A stretch of DNA of 64,000 bases from positions 62,001 through 126,000 of the forward strand of contig NZ_KL544006.1 in the NCBI RefSeq assembly GCF_000711985.1, read 5' to 3'. This document shows, one piece after another, positions 1-7,538 of this stretch (the stretch's first letter is position 1; each line of letters begins with the position of its first letter). The DNA is from Rheinheimera texasensis DSM 17496. GTDB lineage: Bacteria > Pseudomonadota > Gammaproteobacteria > Enterobacterales > Alteromonadaceae. The position numbers and the translations under genes are program-made. The notes beneath the pieces were generated by a model. That model saw nothing but the letters and a program-made list of their open reading frames with translations, had not been told where the DNA came from and made no database searches.

Positions 1-1
1 A

Positions 2-82
2 CCGGCCGTGGTGATCGCACAAAAAGACGGTCGATTCTGGAAAATTCGTGACAAATTATTCGAAATTAATAAATTCAACTAA
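2..82 (+). CDS. C-terminal end of an unidentified protein (5' truncated by window)
   Basis: An open frame from base 2 reads 26 codons and ends in TAA at 80-82; the last residues are KLFEINKFN. Only the tail is present, so the family cannot be named. An AT-rich stretch of about 120 bases follows before the glutathione transferase gene, which suggests that gene has its own promoter. Confidence 0.45.
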   Translation, partial: PAVVIAQKDGRFWKIRDKLFEINKFN

Positions 83-206
83 AATCAGATCATAATTATT
101 TAAATTCAATTACTTATAATTGCTGATTTAAAATCTTATCAGCGGCTTTACATTAAGATTGGCTTCGGCAAGAATAGACTCATCGACTGCTATGGAAGCC
201 TTGACC

Positions 207-839
207 ATGTATAAACTGTTTTACGCGCCTGGCACTGCCAGTATGGTCATCCATCAGTTACTTATTGAGCTCAACCAACCGGTTGAACTTATCCTGCTCG
301 ACTTTGCCACCAATCAACAAAAATCAGCTGAGTTTCTGCGATTGAATCAACAAGGCCGGGTGCCGGTCTTAGTCGACGGCGCAGTGACTTTGTATGAATC
401 TGCAGCCATTTTGCTTTATCTGACAGAGAAACATCAGCAACTGGCGCCTCTCCCAGGAAGTAGTGACCGCGGCTTGTTTTTACAACATATTATGTTTTTA
501 ACCAATAATCTGGCTCCGCAATTTCGCTTGTGGTTTTATCCGGCTGACCTTGGTATCGAGCAATATCCGGCTGAGTTGCGCCAGCAGTTACAACAAAATA
601 TCTCGGCGGTGTGGCAGCAGCTTGATGACCAGTTGAGCCAGCGCGGCCCTTATCTGCTGGGTGATACTTTCAGTGCTGCCGATTTAATGTTGACCATGTA
701 TATGCGCTGGTCGCGCAATATGCCGAAAACGGCGCTGGCATGGCCGGCGTTGCAGCGACTGGCAGATTTGGTCCGCTCCAGACCGAGCTGGCGGCAATTG
801 TATAAGCAGGAACAATTGACTGAATGGGCAGGCTTTTAA
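207..839 (+). CDS. Glutathione S-transferase family protein
   Basis: A cytosolic GST-like protein of 210 residues. The N-terminal thioredoxin-fold domain (about 1-78) begins MYKLFYAPGTAS and carries the cis-proline segment GRVPVL followed by LYESAAI, the E-S pair that binds the gamma-glutamyl part of glutathione. The all-helical C-terminal domain has the usual FSAADLML element near residue 165. I start it at ATG 207, preceded by GGAAG about 9 bases upstream; ATG 192 and a TTG at 159 are in frame but would add residues before the conserved first beta strand. The substrate is unknown. The DUF3087 gene follows after 13 bases, so the two are probably co-transcribed. Confidence 0.85.
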   Translation: MYKLFYAPGTASMVIHQLLIELNQPVELILLDFATNQQKSAEFLRLNQQGRVPVLVDGAVTLYESAAILLYLTEKHQQLAPLPGSSDRGLFLQHIMFLTNNLAPQFRLWFYPADLGIEQYPAELRQQLQQNISAVWQQLDDQLSQRGPYLLGDTFSAADLMLTMYMRWSRNMPKTALAWPALQRLADLVRSRPSWRQLYKQEQLTEWAGF

Positions 840-852
840 TGAACAGGAATTC

Positions 853-1368
853 GTGAGCGCAATGCAACTGGTTGATATCGACAAAAATACCTACAGAAGT
901 CACCTCAATATAGTGATTGTCTGTGCTGTAGCTGTGTTTTCAGCCTTAGGTGTGGGCATTTCCGCTGCATTGGTCTATTGGTTCGGCGCAGCACAGGGCC
1001 AAAATTTCTATTTGAATTTGCTGGGTGTCTGCACTGGAGGAGCCATCGCGGCCTGGTGTCTGCACCGTCTGAAGGGCACGCAATATTTTTATGAAGTGGC
1101 CTATGTCTGGGATTTAAAGCAGGAACTCAATCTCATCAACCGAAAACTGGCGGTGCTGAAAAAAGCCGTTGAAGCGCAGGACCCCGATGCAATGCTGGTG
1201 ATGTTATATAACCTGCAAGGTTCAAAGCAACTGTGGCAACTCGATGATAACCTACTGAATTTACAAGAACTGGAACTGGAACTTATTCAGCTGGAACATA
1301 AAATCCGCGCTTGTGGCCTGACACTGGATGCTAACCAGTATCATCGCCGGCTACTTGATAAGTTTTGA
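853..1368 (+). CDS. DUF3087 family membrane protein
   Basis: A 171-residue protein whose pattern fits the gammaproteobacterial DUF3087 family: LVDIDKNTYRSHLN at the N-terminus, two hydrophobic segments (about residues 20-43 and 52-70), then a soluble helical part with VYVWDLKQELNLINRKL-type sequence and GSKQLWQLDDN. The function of the family is unknown. The start is GTG 853 with AGGA five bases upstream; ATG 862 is an alternative. It lies 13 bases after the GST gene and probably shares its transcript. No catalytic motif is visible. Confidence 0.8.
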   Translation: MSAMQLVDIDKNTYRSHLNIVIVCAVAVFSALGVGISAALVYWFGAAQGQNFYLNLLGVCTGGAIAAWCLHRLKGTQYFYEVAYVWDLKQELNLINRKLAVLKKAVEAQDPDAMLVMLYNLQGSKQLWQLDDNLLNLQELELELIQLEHKIRACGLTLDANQYHRRLLDKF

Positions 1369-1559
1369 CGTTTGCCAAGATAAGCCGCGCAGACAAAGCC
1401 TGTCTAAGCAGATGATCTGGCAGCTGTTTTTAATTCAGAGAAGTTTAATTATTTTTTATTTTTTTCATTTTCCGGCTGTGAAAGCGCGTTGAGTTAGTCA
1501 ATAATCATCTTATTCGCGTCCCACATCTTCTGTGTACATTCGTTACAAGGTTCTTATTT

Positions 1560-2402
1560 ATGACAGTTCAAAATGCCTTATTAACTATTCTGATTGAAAA
1601 AGTCCGCACCGATACGCTGGTTTTACCAAGTTTGCCTGAAATTGCGTTGAAAATCCGTAAACTGGCGGAAGATCCAAACGTCAATTTAAGCAAAATGGCT
1701 GAGATGATTTCCCATGATCCGGCCCTTTCAGCCCGCATCATGAAAATAGCCAACAGTGCGTTTGTTGGCCGTGGCGTTCATGTAAATACACTGCAACAGG
1801 CAACGACCCGCATCGGCCTGCGTTACATCAAAAACGTGGTGACAGCGATGGCGATGGAACAATTGTTTGTGTCGAAAAGTCCGATGATTAAAAAGTTCAT
1901 GGATCAAGTCTGGGCTGAAACACTGGATCTGACTGCTTTCGCGCTGGCCACGATGCAGCAATACAATGCTAACTACAAATATACTGCAGTCAATTTCGAT
2001 ACCATGACTCTGGCAGGTCTGGTGCACAACATTGGAGCCTTGCCGGTTTTAACTGAAGCTGAAAAACAGCTGGATGTGTTTGGCAATGAAGAATTTGTCA
2101 AACAAGCTACGGCATCAATTGCCGGCCCGATAGGCTCCACCATTCTGCGCTCATGGGGTTTCCCGGACGAGCTGATTGAAGTAGCTGAACATTGGGATCA
2201 CGCTGATTATCAACCGAAACACCCGTCTTATGTCGATTTCATCCGTATCGCCGCAATTAAACAAGGCCGCTATCATGCCGCTGGAGAAACTGCGGAATTG
2301 CTGACACCTTATGTCGAACTCGGATTGATCCCATCAAATGAATTCTACCGTGCGCCTGAGTTTGTAGCGTCATTCAACGAGATCAAACAGTTGTTTGTTT
2401 AA
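1560..2402 (+). CDS. HDOD domain-containing protein
   Basis: A 280-residue protein made almost entirely of one HDOD domain (about residues 15-220), a degenerate HD-phosphohydrolase fold lacking the full metal-binding set. Visible family elements are LPSLPEIALKIRKL, ISHDPALSARIMKIANSA and LVHNIGALPV, then AEHWDHADYQP. Such proteins are usually signalling scaffolds linked to cyclic-di-GMP, motility or stress; nothing here identifies a partner. The ATG at 1560 has ACAAGG nine bases upstream. The 190 bases before it are AT-rich and probably hold its promoter. It converges with lysC across a bidirectional terminator. Confidence 0.87.
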   Translation: MTVQNALLTILIEKVRTDTLVLPSLPEIALKIRKLAEDPNVNLSKMAEMISHDPALSARIMKIANSAFVGRGVHVNTLQQATTRIGLRYIKNVVTAMAMEQLFVSKSPMIKKFMDQVWAETLDLTAFALATMQQYNANYKYTAVNFDTMTLAGLVHNIGALPVLTEAEKQLDVFGNEEFVKQATASIAGPIGSTILRSWGFPDELIEVAEHWDHADYQPKHPSYVDFIRIAAIKQGRYHAAGETAELLTPYVELGLIPSNEFYRAPEFVASFNEIKQLFV

Positions 2403-2482
2403 TGCCTGTCATGGCAACCTGAAACACCCCGGCAGCCTTCTACCTAAAAGTGAGCGTCGCTGCCAGCCGTTTGAAAGATAAT

Positions 2483-2510
2483 AAAAAGCCAGCATTCATG
2501 CTGGCTTTTT
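2483..2510. terminator. Bidirectional intrinsic terminator between HDOD gene and lysC
   Basis: A perfect inverted repeat, AAAAAGCCAGCAT / ATGCTGGCTTTTT with a two-base loop, is flanked by A and T runs on both sides. It fits termination of the HDOD gene on the plus strand and of lysC on the minus strand. Confidence 0.88.
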
Positions 2511-2523
2511 GCTGCACGTTTTT

Positions 2524-3873
2524 TTAAGCCGCCTGAAACAGCGCCTGATGCAATTCCTTCACAACTCCTGGCGCTTCGCCATCCTGCACCAGGAAACAAA
2601 GATTGTGCCGGCTGGCACCGTGGCAAATCAACCGCATATTGATTTGTTCCAGCGCCTGGAATAAAGATCCGGTGATACCACGGGTGCTGTGCAGGTGATT
2701 ACCGATGACAGCAACAAGACTCAGGCCCTGCTCGACTGTGACTTCGGAGAATTCTCGTAAAGCCGCCAGAGCTGGTTCAATCGCAGTACCAAAAGCACTG
2801 CCCGGCGCATCGTCGAGCGTTAAAGCGACGCTGATTTCTGAAGTAGTGACTAAATCCACCGAAATCTGATGTTGGCTTAAAATGGCAAAAACCCGGGTTA
2901 AAAAGCCAGCGGCGTGTAACATTGCCGGGCTTTTCACTGTGATGAGCGTCTGGTTTTTCCTAAGCGCAATAGCTCGGTACGACGGCCGTGCATCAACTTG
3001 TTTTGAGATCCAGGTACCGCCAGCTTCCGGCTCGCGGCTGGAACCAACAAACACCGGAATATTCTGCCGCATCGCCGGGATAAGCGTGGCCGGGTGCAGC
3101 ACTTTGGCACCAAAAGTGGCCATCTCGGCCGCTTCGTCAAAGCTGATTTCCGGAATACAGCGGGCATCCGGCGTCAGGCGTGGGTCTGTGGTGAAGATAC
3201 CGACTACGTCAGTCCAGATTTGTACTACTTTGGCGCCGATGGCTTCGCCCAGAATAGCCGCGCTGTAATCAGAACCGCCACGACCAAGTGTGGTGGTCTG
3301 ATTGGCACTATCCGCACCGATAAAACCCTGAGTCACGATAATTTGGGACTGCAGCAACGGTGTCAGATACCGTGCAGTGAGCGCCGCAACCTGTTCGATT
3401 TGTGGCTCGCCTTTGCCAAAACGCGAATCCGTCCGCAGCACCTGGCGCACATCAAAACTGCTGACCGCCGCACCGCGCTCAGCCAGCACCTGTGCAAACA
3501 ACACCGAACTTAACCGTTCGCCAAAAGATTGCACCAGGTCTTTTTCAGCATCCGTGAACGCCACTGTGCGGCCGATCAGAGTTTTCAGTTCAAGCAGCAG
3601 CTGTTCAATGGCAGCGCCTACTGCAGCTTGTTGCTGCAGTTTTTCCAGCACGGCATAAGTAATGCGCTCAATACCGGCGTAATGAGCAAAACGCCCTTCG
3701 ATAATGTCTTCTTTGGTGATGGCAACAAGCAAGTTGGTCACGCCGGAGCTGGCGCTGACGACGACTAGTCGAATGGCTGGATCGGCGAGCACAATATCCG
3801 CGCAACGCGACATGGCCGTGAAATCAGCAACTGAGGTTCCGCCAAATTTGGCGACGATGAATTGATTAGACAA
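2524..3873 (-). CDS. lysC: Lysine-sensitive aspartokinase (aspartokinase III type)
   Basis: Phosphorylates aspartate to aspartyl phosphate, the first step toward lysine, threonine, methionine and diaminopimelate. The 449-residue product equals the length of E. coli LysC. The kinase domain starts with KFGGTSVADF (residues 9-18) and carries GRGGSDYSA; two C-terminal ACT domains (about 300-449, including SVDLVTTSEISVAL) bind lysine for feedback inhibition. There is no homoserine dehydrogenase domain. I place the start at TTG 3873, with AAGGAG eight bases upstream and alignment to the E. coli N-terminus; a longer in-frame reading to 3927 adds 18 residues without family support. A lysine riboswitch lies upstream. 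Confidence 0.95.
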   Translation of the reverse strand: MSNQFIVAKFGGTSVADFTAMSRCADIVLADPAIRLVVVSASSGVTNLLVAITKEDIIEGRFAHYAGIERITYAVLEKLQQQAAVGAAIEQLLLELKTLIGRTVAFTDAEKDLVQSFGERLSSVLFAQVLAERGAAVSSFDVRQVLRTDSRFGKGEPQIEQVAALTARYLTPLLQSQIIVTQGFIGADSANQTTTLGRGGSDYSAAILGEAIGAKVVQIWTDVVGIFTTDPRLTPDARCIPEISFDEAAEMATFGAKVLHPATLIPAMRQNIPVFVGSSREPEAGGTWISKQVDARPSYRAIALRKNQTLITVKSPAMLHAAGFLTRVFAILSQHQISVDLVTTSEISVALTLDDAPGSAFGTAIEPALAALREFSEVTVEQGLSLVAVIGNHLHSTRGITGSLFQALEQINMRLICHGASRHNLCFLVQDGEAPGVVKELHQALFQAA

Positions 3874-3878
3874 GGTGT

Positions 3879-3905
3879 CTCTCCTTATAAACAAAATAAG
3901 CAGAG
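3879..3905 (-). promoter_or_regulatory. Predicted Shine-Dalgarno-sequestering hairpin of lysC
   Basis: Read on the minus strand, CTCT-G-CTTAT pairs with ATAAG-G-AGAG around a seven-base loop: nine base pairs and one G.G mismatch. The 3' arm contains the lysC AAGGAG ribosome binding site, so this hairpin would block initiation at TTG 3873. Inferred to be the expression platform of the riboswitch. Confidence 0.55.
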
Positions 3906-3984
3906 CATGGCATTTGCAGAGCAACAATCAGATACAACAAACCCCGGACGCCAGAGCGCGGTGTTGTTGTCTACTTGCAGACAC

Positions 3985-4165
3985 AACAAAGGCCAGAAGC
4001 TCTCCACCGAAGTTTCAGGTGACAGTCGCAGGGATTCAGCCCTGACAACCGAAAAACCAGCTGCTATGACAGGTTTTCCTCGGCGTTCATCCCCCTCCTT
4101 CAGTCTGCGGTGTATAGCCACCTGAACTGAATTACCTGGTGAACGCTCCTCTTCTGGTCTATCAG
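3985..4165 (-). ncRNA. Lysine riboswitch (L box) upstream of lysC
   Basis: Read on the minus strand, the leader carries the landmarks of the E. coli lysC L box in order: CCAGAAGAGGAGCGTTC, then GGAGGGGGATGAACGCCGAGG, then CAGGGCTGAATCCCTG followed by ACTGTCACCTGAA. The closing helix P1 pairs CCAGAAG (complement of 4151-4157) with CTTCTGG (complement of 3993-3999). Lysine binding should reduce lysC expression. No poly-U terminator is obvious between aptamer and gene, so control is more likely at translation initiation. Confidence 0.9.
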
Positions 4166-4311
4166 AATGATTGACGCCGCTACCTTACCTTGGTTGCGCT
4201 AAAAAGGCAACAGCCTTTTAGACGTCTGTAATAAAATTACAGGAAAAGCTAAGTTTCCCTGGGTAGCACTGAGACAGCTCATGGTCTGCTGCAGTCTTTG
4301 CGGCAGATAGC

Positions 4312-4341
4312 AAAAAAAAAACGGCGCCACAGCGCCGTTTT
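4312..4341 (-). terminator. Intrinsic terminator of nhaD
   Basis: ACGGCGC-CACA-GCGCCGT forms a seven-base-pair GC-rich stem. On the minus strand it is followed by ten T residues, directly after the nhaD stop codon. Confidence 0.9.
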
Positions 4342-4356
4342 CTGAGTCAAAAGTTA

Positions 4357-5601
4357 TCAGCTGGCAAACTGGCCAAACAGATACACACCGGCATAACCTA
4401 AGCTGTAACAGAACAACAGGTAACCACCCATTTTCAGATAAGTACCAAAGGTCAGTTCCTTTAATTTGCTCATGGCAATAATGCCTGCAGCAGAACCGAT
4501 AATCAGCAAAGAGCCACCGACACCAGTCGCATAAGTCAGCAGCAACCATTCACCCGGCGTCATCACCAAATCTGCTTTGAGCAATGCAGCGGTCAGCGGT
4601 ACGTTATCAATCAAAGCTGACGACAAGCCCATCAGATAATTGGCCTGCAGCGGTGGCAACATGGCATATAAATCAGTGAAATTCTTCAGGAAATTCACTT
4701 CTTTTAATACACCAACCAACAACAGCACACCTAAGAAAAACAACAGCGTCTCAAATTCAACTTCCCGCACGTAGTTAATCACGCTTTGCGCAGCTTTATT
4801 GCGCATCAGGAACTGTGCGATCAGGAACATCACGGCGAGGCCAAATAAAAAGGTTAATACCGGCGGAATGGCGTACAACACGTTTAGCAGCAAAGTGCCG
4901 GTGATGGTCAGGACAAAAATGCCTGCCACCGTAATATCGGTTTTGGCGATCGGCTTTTTGCTTTTCTCTACGACCAGCTGTTGATCCAGTCCACGCGACA
5001 AAAACAGCGCCAGCACAGCCACAGAGAAAAATGCCGGCACGACTAACAGCAGCAAATTGGCGATCGTCACTTTATCCGCCAGGAAGAACATCAGCGTCGT
5101 CACATCACCGGTGATCAGCGACACTCCACCACTGTTGACCGCGAAAATAATTAATGTGCCGTAGCGGATTTTTTTCGCCGCTTCCAGCTTTACACTGGAG
5201 ATCACCGCGATGGATACCAGCGTGGCCGTGACGTTGTCGGCAAAAGACGAAAACACAAAAGCAAAACTAGCGACGATAAACATCAGTTTTCGCTCGGACA
5301 GCTGCGACGGCAGCGCACGTTGTACGATTTGGGCGATAAAACCTTTGCTGTTTAAATAGGCGACAAAAGTCATAGTTGACATTAAAAATAGCCACAAGGT
5401 GGCGATTTCTAACAAATTGTGTTCCAGCTGATGCTGAACATGCTCGCGGGAGGCATCACCTTCTGCAAAAATAAACAATAAAATCCAGCAAAGAGTACCG
5501 AAAAAAAGTGTCGTTTTTGCCTTGTTTACGTGGATAATATCCTCTATAACGATCAGCACAAAGGCAAGTGCGACCAAGCCCAGTAAAATACCCGTTAGCA
5601 T
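4357..5601 (-). CDS. nhaD: NhaD-type sodium:proton antiporter
   Basis: A 414-residue inner-membrane protein of the ion transporter superfamily that exchanges Na+ (or Li+) for H+, typical of marine and alkali-tolerant Gammaproteobacteria. About a dozen hydrophobic helices are visible, with the conserved elements FADNVTATL near residue 120, AVNSGGVSLITGDVTTLM near 165 and SALIDNVPLTAALLKAD near 330; the D/N residues in these repeats are the expected ion-translocating positions. It is transcribed alone, divergent from mksF, with its own terminator. E. coli has no close homologue, so this points to a Vibrio/Alteromonadales-type sodium economy. Confidence 0.93.
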   Translation of the reverse strand: MLTGILLGLVALAFVLIVIEDIIHVNKAKTTLFFGTLCWILLFIFAEGDASREHVQHQLEHNLLEIATLWLFLMSTMTFVAYLNSKGFIAQIVQRALPSQLSERKLMFIVASFAFVFSSFADNVTATLVSIAVISSVKLEAAKKIRYGTLIIFAVNSGGVSLITGDVTTLMFFLADKVTIANLLLLVVPAFFSVAVLALFLSRGLDQQLVVEKSKKPIAKTDITVAGIFVLTITGTLLLNVLYAIPPVLTFLFGLAVMFLIAQFLMRNKAAQSVINYVREVEFETLLFFLGVLLLVGVLKEVNFLKNFTDLYAMLPPLQANYLMGLSSALIDNVPLTAALLKADLVMTPGEWLLLTYATGVGGSLLIIGSAAGIIAMSKLKELTFGTYLKMGGYLLFCYSLGYAGVYLFGQFAS

Positions 5602-5651
5602 AAATGATCACCCGCAATTATTAATAAATTATGAAATATTGTCGGGGCGGC

Positions 5652-5680
5652 ATTCTAGCACCGCGGTTCGTCGTGCTCTA
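5652..5680 (-). promoter_or_regulatory. Candidate extended -10 promoter of nhaD
   Basis: On the minus strand TGCTAGAAT gives an extended -10 element (TG-N-TAGAAT), about 50 bases upstream of the nhaD ATG. The -35 region (TAGAGC, 17-base spacer) is weak. Confidence 0.4.
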
Positions 5681-5741
5681 CTGGAAATTGGTCGTATAAC
5701 TCCAATGAATCAAATAATCACCGGATGAAAACTATCCCCAC

Positions 5742-6986
5742 ATGTTATCAGCCAAAAAAATACTGAAGTGCCTGGACGACGACTGGCCGGTACTCGAAGC
5801 ACTGGCCAACCGCAGCCAGCTGTACAGTTTTAGTTTTCAGGACGTACAGGCGCTGTTCAGCCGTTATTTCCCGCAACTTTCCAGCGAGCAGGTATTTCGT
5901 GAAGCACAAAAACTGCTCGCGCAGGAAATTTTAATCCCACAGGCTAAATCCAGTCAGCTCGAGTTGAACCGTTCGGTGCTGGAATTTATTCAGTTTCTGA
6001 CGCAGGAACACAATCTCGGTACTGTTGGCGATATTCAAAGCCGCATTGATGAATTAGATCGCCTACGTGCCCGCCTCGATACTGCAGTGCGGCAAAAAGA
6101 TGTGCATGAGATGCGCCGTTTTGTCCGGTTGATGGATGAACGGGTGCGCGAGGTGGTCAAACACTTCCGTAAAAACGAAAGCGCCATTTTACATCTGGTC
6201 GACAAAGCCAAAGCCGACGACAGCAATCTGTCGCTGGCGCGCCGTTACGCTGCGGTAATGGAAGCTTTTGACGAGTATATCGAACCTGTGCTGCAGATGA
6301 TTGATATCAATGGGCCATTCCAGACCAGCATCGAAACGCTGGAACATTGCCTGTCGGATTTAGTGCAGTTTATCGAAGACACCGGTTTTATGTCCGGTGA
6401 CAAAGAACCTTTAGTGCAGCTGCGCACCCGTTTGCTGGATATGAACCAGATTGGCCGCGAATCGCTGACGCGCAGCACCGACGTGTTGATGCCGCTTAGG
6501 GAAGAACTGCGCAAAAACACGCTGATTTCTCGTAACGCCAGCCTGGTGCTCGCGACCTTACGTAAACAGGGCTTTGAACCGACCATGGAACAGCTGGTAC
6601 CGAAATTCAGTTCGGACCACCAAAAGTTCAGCCTTGGCAGTGCCAACCAAATTACCAGCTACATGGCAGAACTGGTGGATTATCAGGATGATAACTATCA
6701 GCTGCCCGACTCGGTTGACAGCCAGCCCGGCGCCAATATCCGTGTACCGGATCTGCAAGATGTATTGAAATCGGCCCGCACACAAAAGACCAATACTGAC
6801 TTATCGCAATGGCTGGCGCGCAGTTATCCGCAGTTGCCGGTCGACGAATTATTATTTTTGTATCAGGAATTAAGTCGCGCCCCGGCGCTAAAACTGGAAC
6901 ATCAGGACAGCGTCAGCGAAATGGAAGTCAATGGCTTCCGCCTGCGTCTGCATCCTTTTGTCACCCGCCCGGCCGACAGGACATAA
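5742..6986 (+). CDS. mksF: Condensin kleisin subunit MksF
   Basis: First gene of a three-gene bacterial condensin operon. The 414-residue acidic, helix-rich protein has an N-terminal winged-helix-like region (about 1-85), a long central helical part (DELDRLRARLDTAVRQKD) and a C-terminal helical region. As the kleisin it should bridge the MksB heads and bind MksE. Assignment rests mainly on operon order (kleisin, small subunit, SMC-like ATPase) and on the MukF-like architecture, since sequence conservation in this family is low. ATG 5742 has a poor ribosome binding site. The mksE gene starts three bases after its stop codon. Confidence 0.8.
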   Translation: MLSAKKILKCLDDDWPVLEALANRSQLYSFSFQDVQALFSRYFPQLSSEQVFREAQKLLAQEILIPQAKSSQLELNRSVLEFIQFLTQEHNLGTVGDIQSRIDELDRLRARLDTAVRQKDVHEMRRFVRLMDERVREVVKHFRKNESAILHLVDKAKADDSNLSLARRYAAVMEAFDEYIEPVLQMIDINGPFQTSIETLEHCLSDLVQFIEDTGFMSGDKEPLVQLRTRLLDMNQIGRESLTRSTDVLMPLREELRKNTLISRNASLVLATLRKQGFEPTMEQLVPKFSSDHQKFSLGSANQITSYMAELVDYQDDNYQLPDSVDSQPGANIRVPDLQDVLKSARTQKTNTDLSQWLARSYPQLPVDELLFLYQELSRAPALKLEHQDSVSEMEVNGFRLRLHPFVTRPADRT

Positions 6987-6989
6987 CCC

Positions 6990-7538
6990 ATGCACATCGA
7001 TCTCGAAAAACTGCCCAATCTGGCAGACATTCACAAACGCCTGACCACCGGCTACCACATCAGCGAGCAGGATTTCGCGCTCTGGACTGAACTGGACGGT
7101 AATGAAGATGCCTACAGTGCGTTATTTGGCGCGCTTGGCAATCAGCTGAAACGTGACAGCCGTGGTTTCTTTTATTTTGATGTCGACGACGCCACCGTCA
7201 ATATGGGCAAAATCTCCCGACTGTTTGCGCTGACCACCTACGCGCTCGTTGAGTTTTTTGCCGATCAGGGCCAGGACCCGCTGCGCGCGCTATTCGAAAC
7301 CGAAATCAATCACGAGATTTTATCCAGCATTCTGCAGCAGCAATACCACTTGTTTGAGCAGCTGGAAATTTACTCTGCGACCGATTTAAAACGCGAAGTC
7401 GGTAACCGCATGCTGCGGTATGGATTTGCCAAAACCCAGGGCGATAATTTTAAACTGCTGCCACCTTTGTATCGTTTTCTCGATGCTTTAGTCGCAGTAG
7501 ATTCTTTACAGGCGGATGAGGGCCATACCGATGTCTGA
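6990..7538 (+). CDS. mksE: Condensin subunit MksE
   Basis: Second subunit of the MksFEB condensin, 182 residues. It is a small two-domain winged-helix protein of the MukE class expected to bind the kleisin. Visible sequence includes LPNLADIHKRLTTGYHIS at the start and a C-terminal winged-helix-like stretch around FAKTQGDNFKLLPPLYRFLDAL. It lies three bases after mksF, and its stop overlaps the start of mksB, so all three are translationally coupled. Low sequence conservation means the assignment leans on context. Confidence 0.78.
   Translation: MHIDLEKLPNLADIHKRLTTGYHISEQDFALWTELDGNEDAYSALFGALGNQLKRDSRGFFYFDVDDATVNMGKISRLFALTTYALVEFFADQGQDPLRALFETEINHEILSSILQQQYHLFEQLEIYSATDLKREVGNRMLRYGFAKTQGDNFKLLPPLYRFLDALVAVDSLQADEGHTDV

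Noticed and set aside
2934-3658. Several overlapping plus-strand open frames opposite lysC
   Set aside because: All are shadows of the conserved aspartokinase frame and lack ribosome sites.
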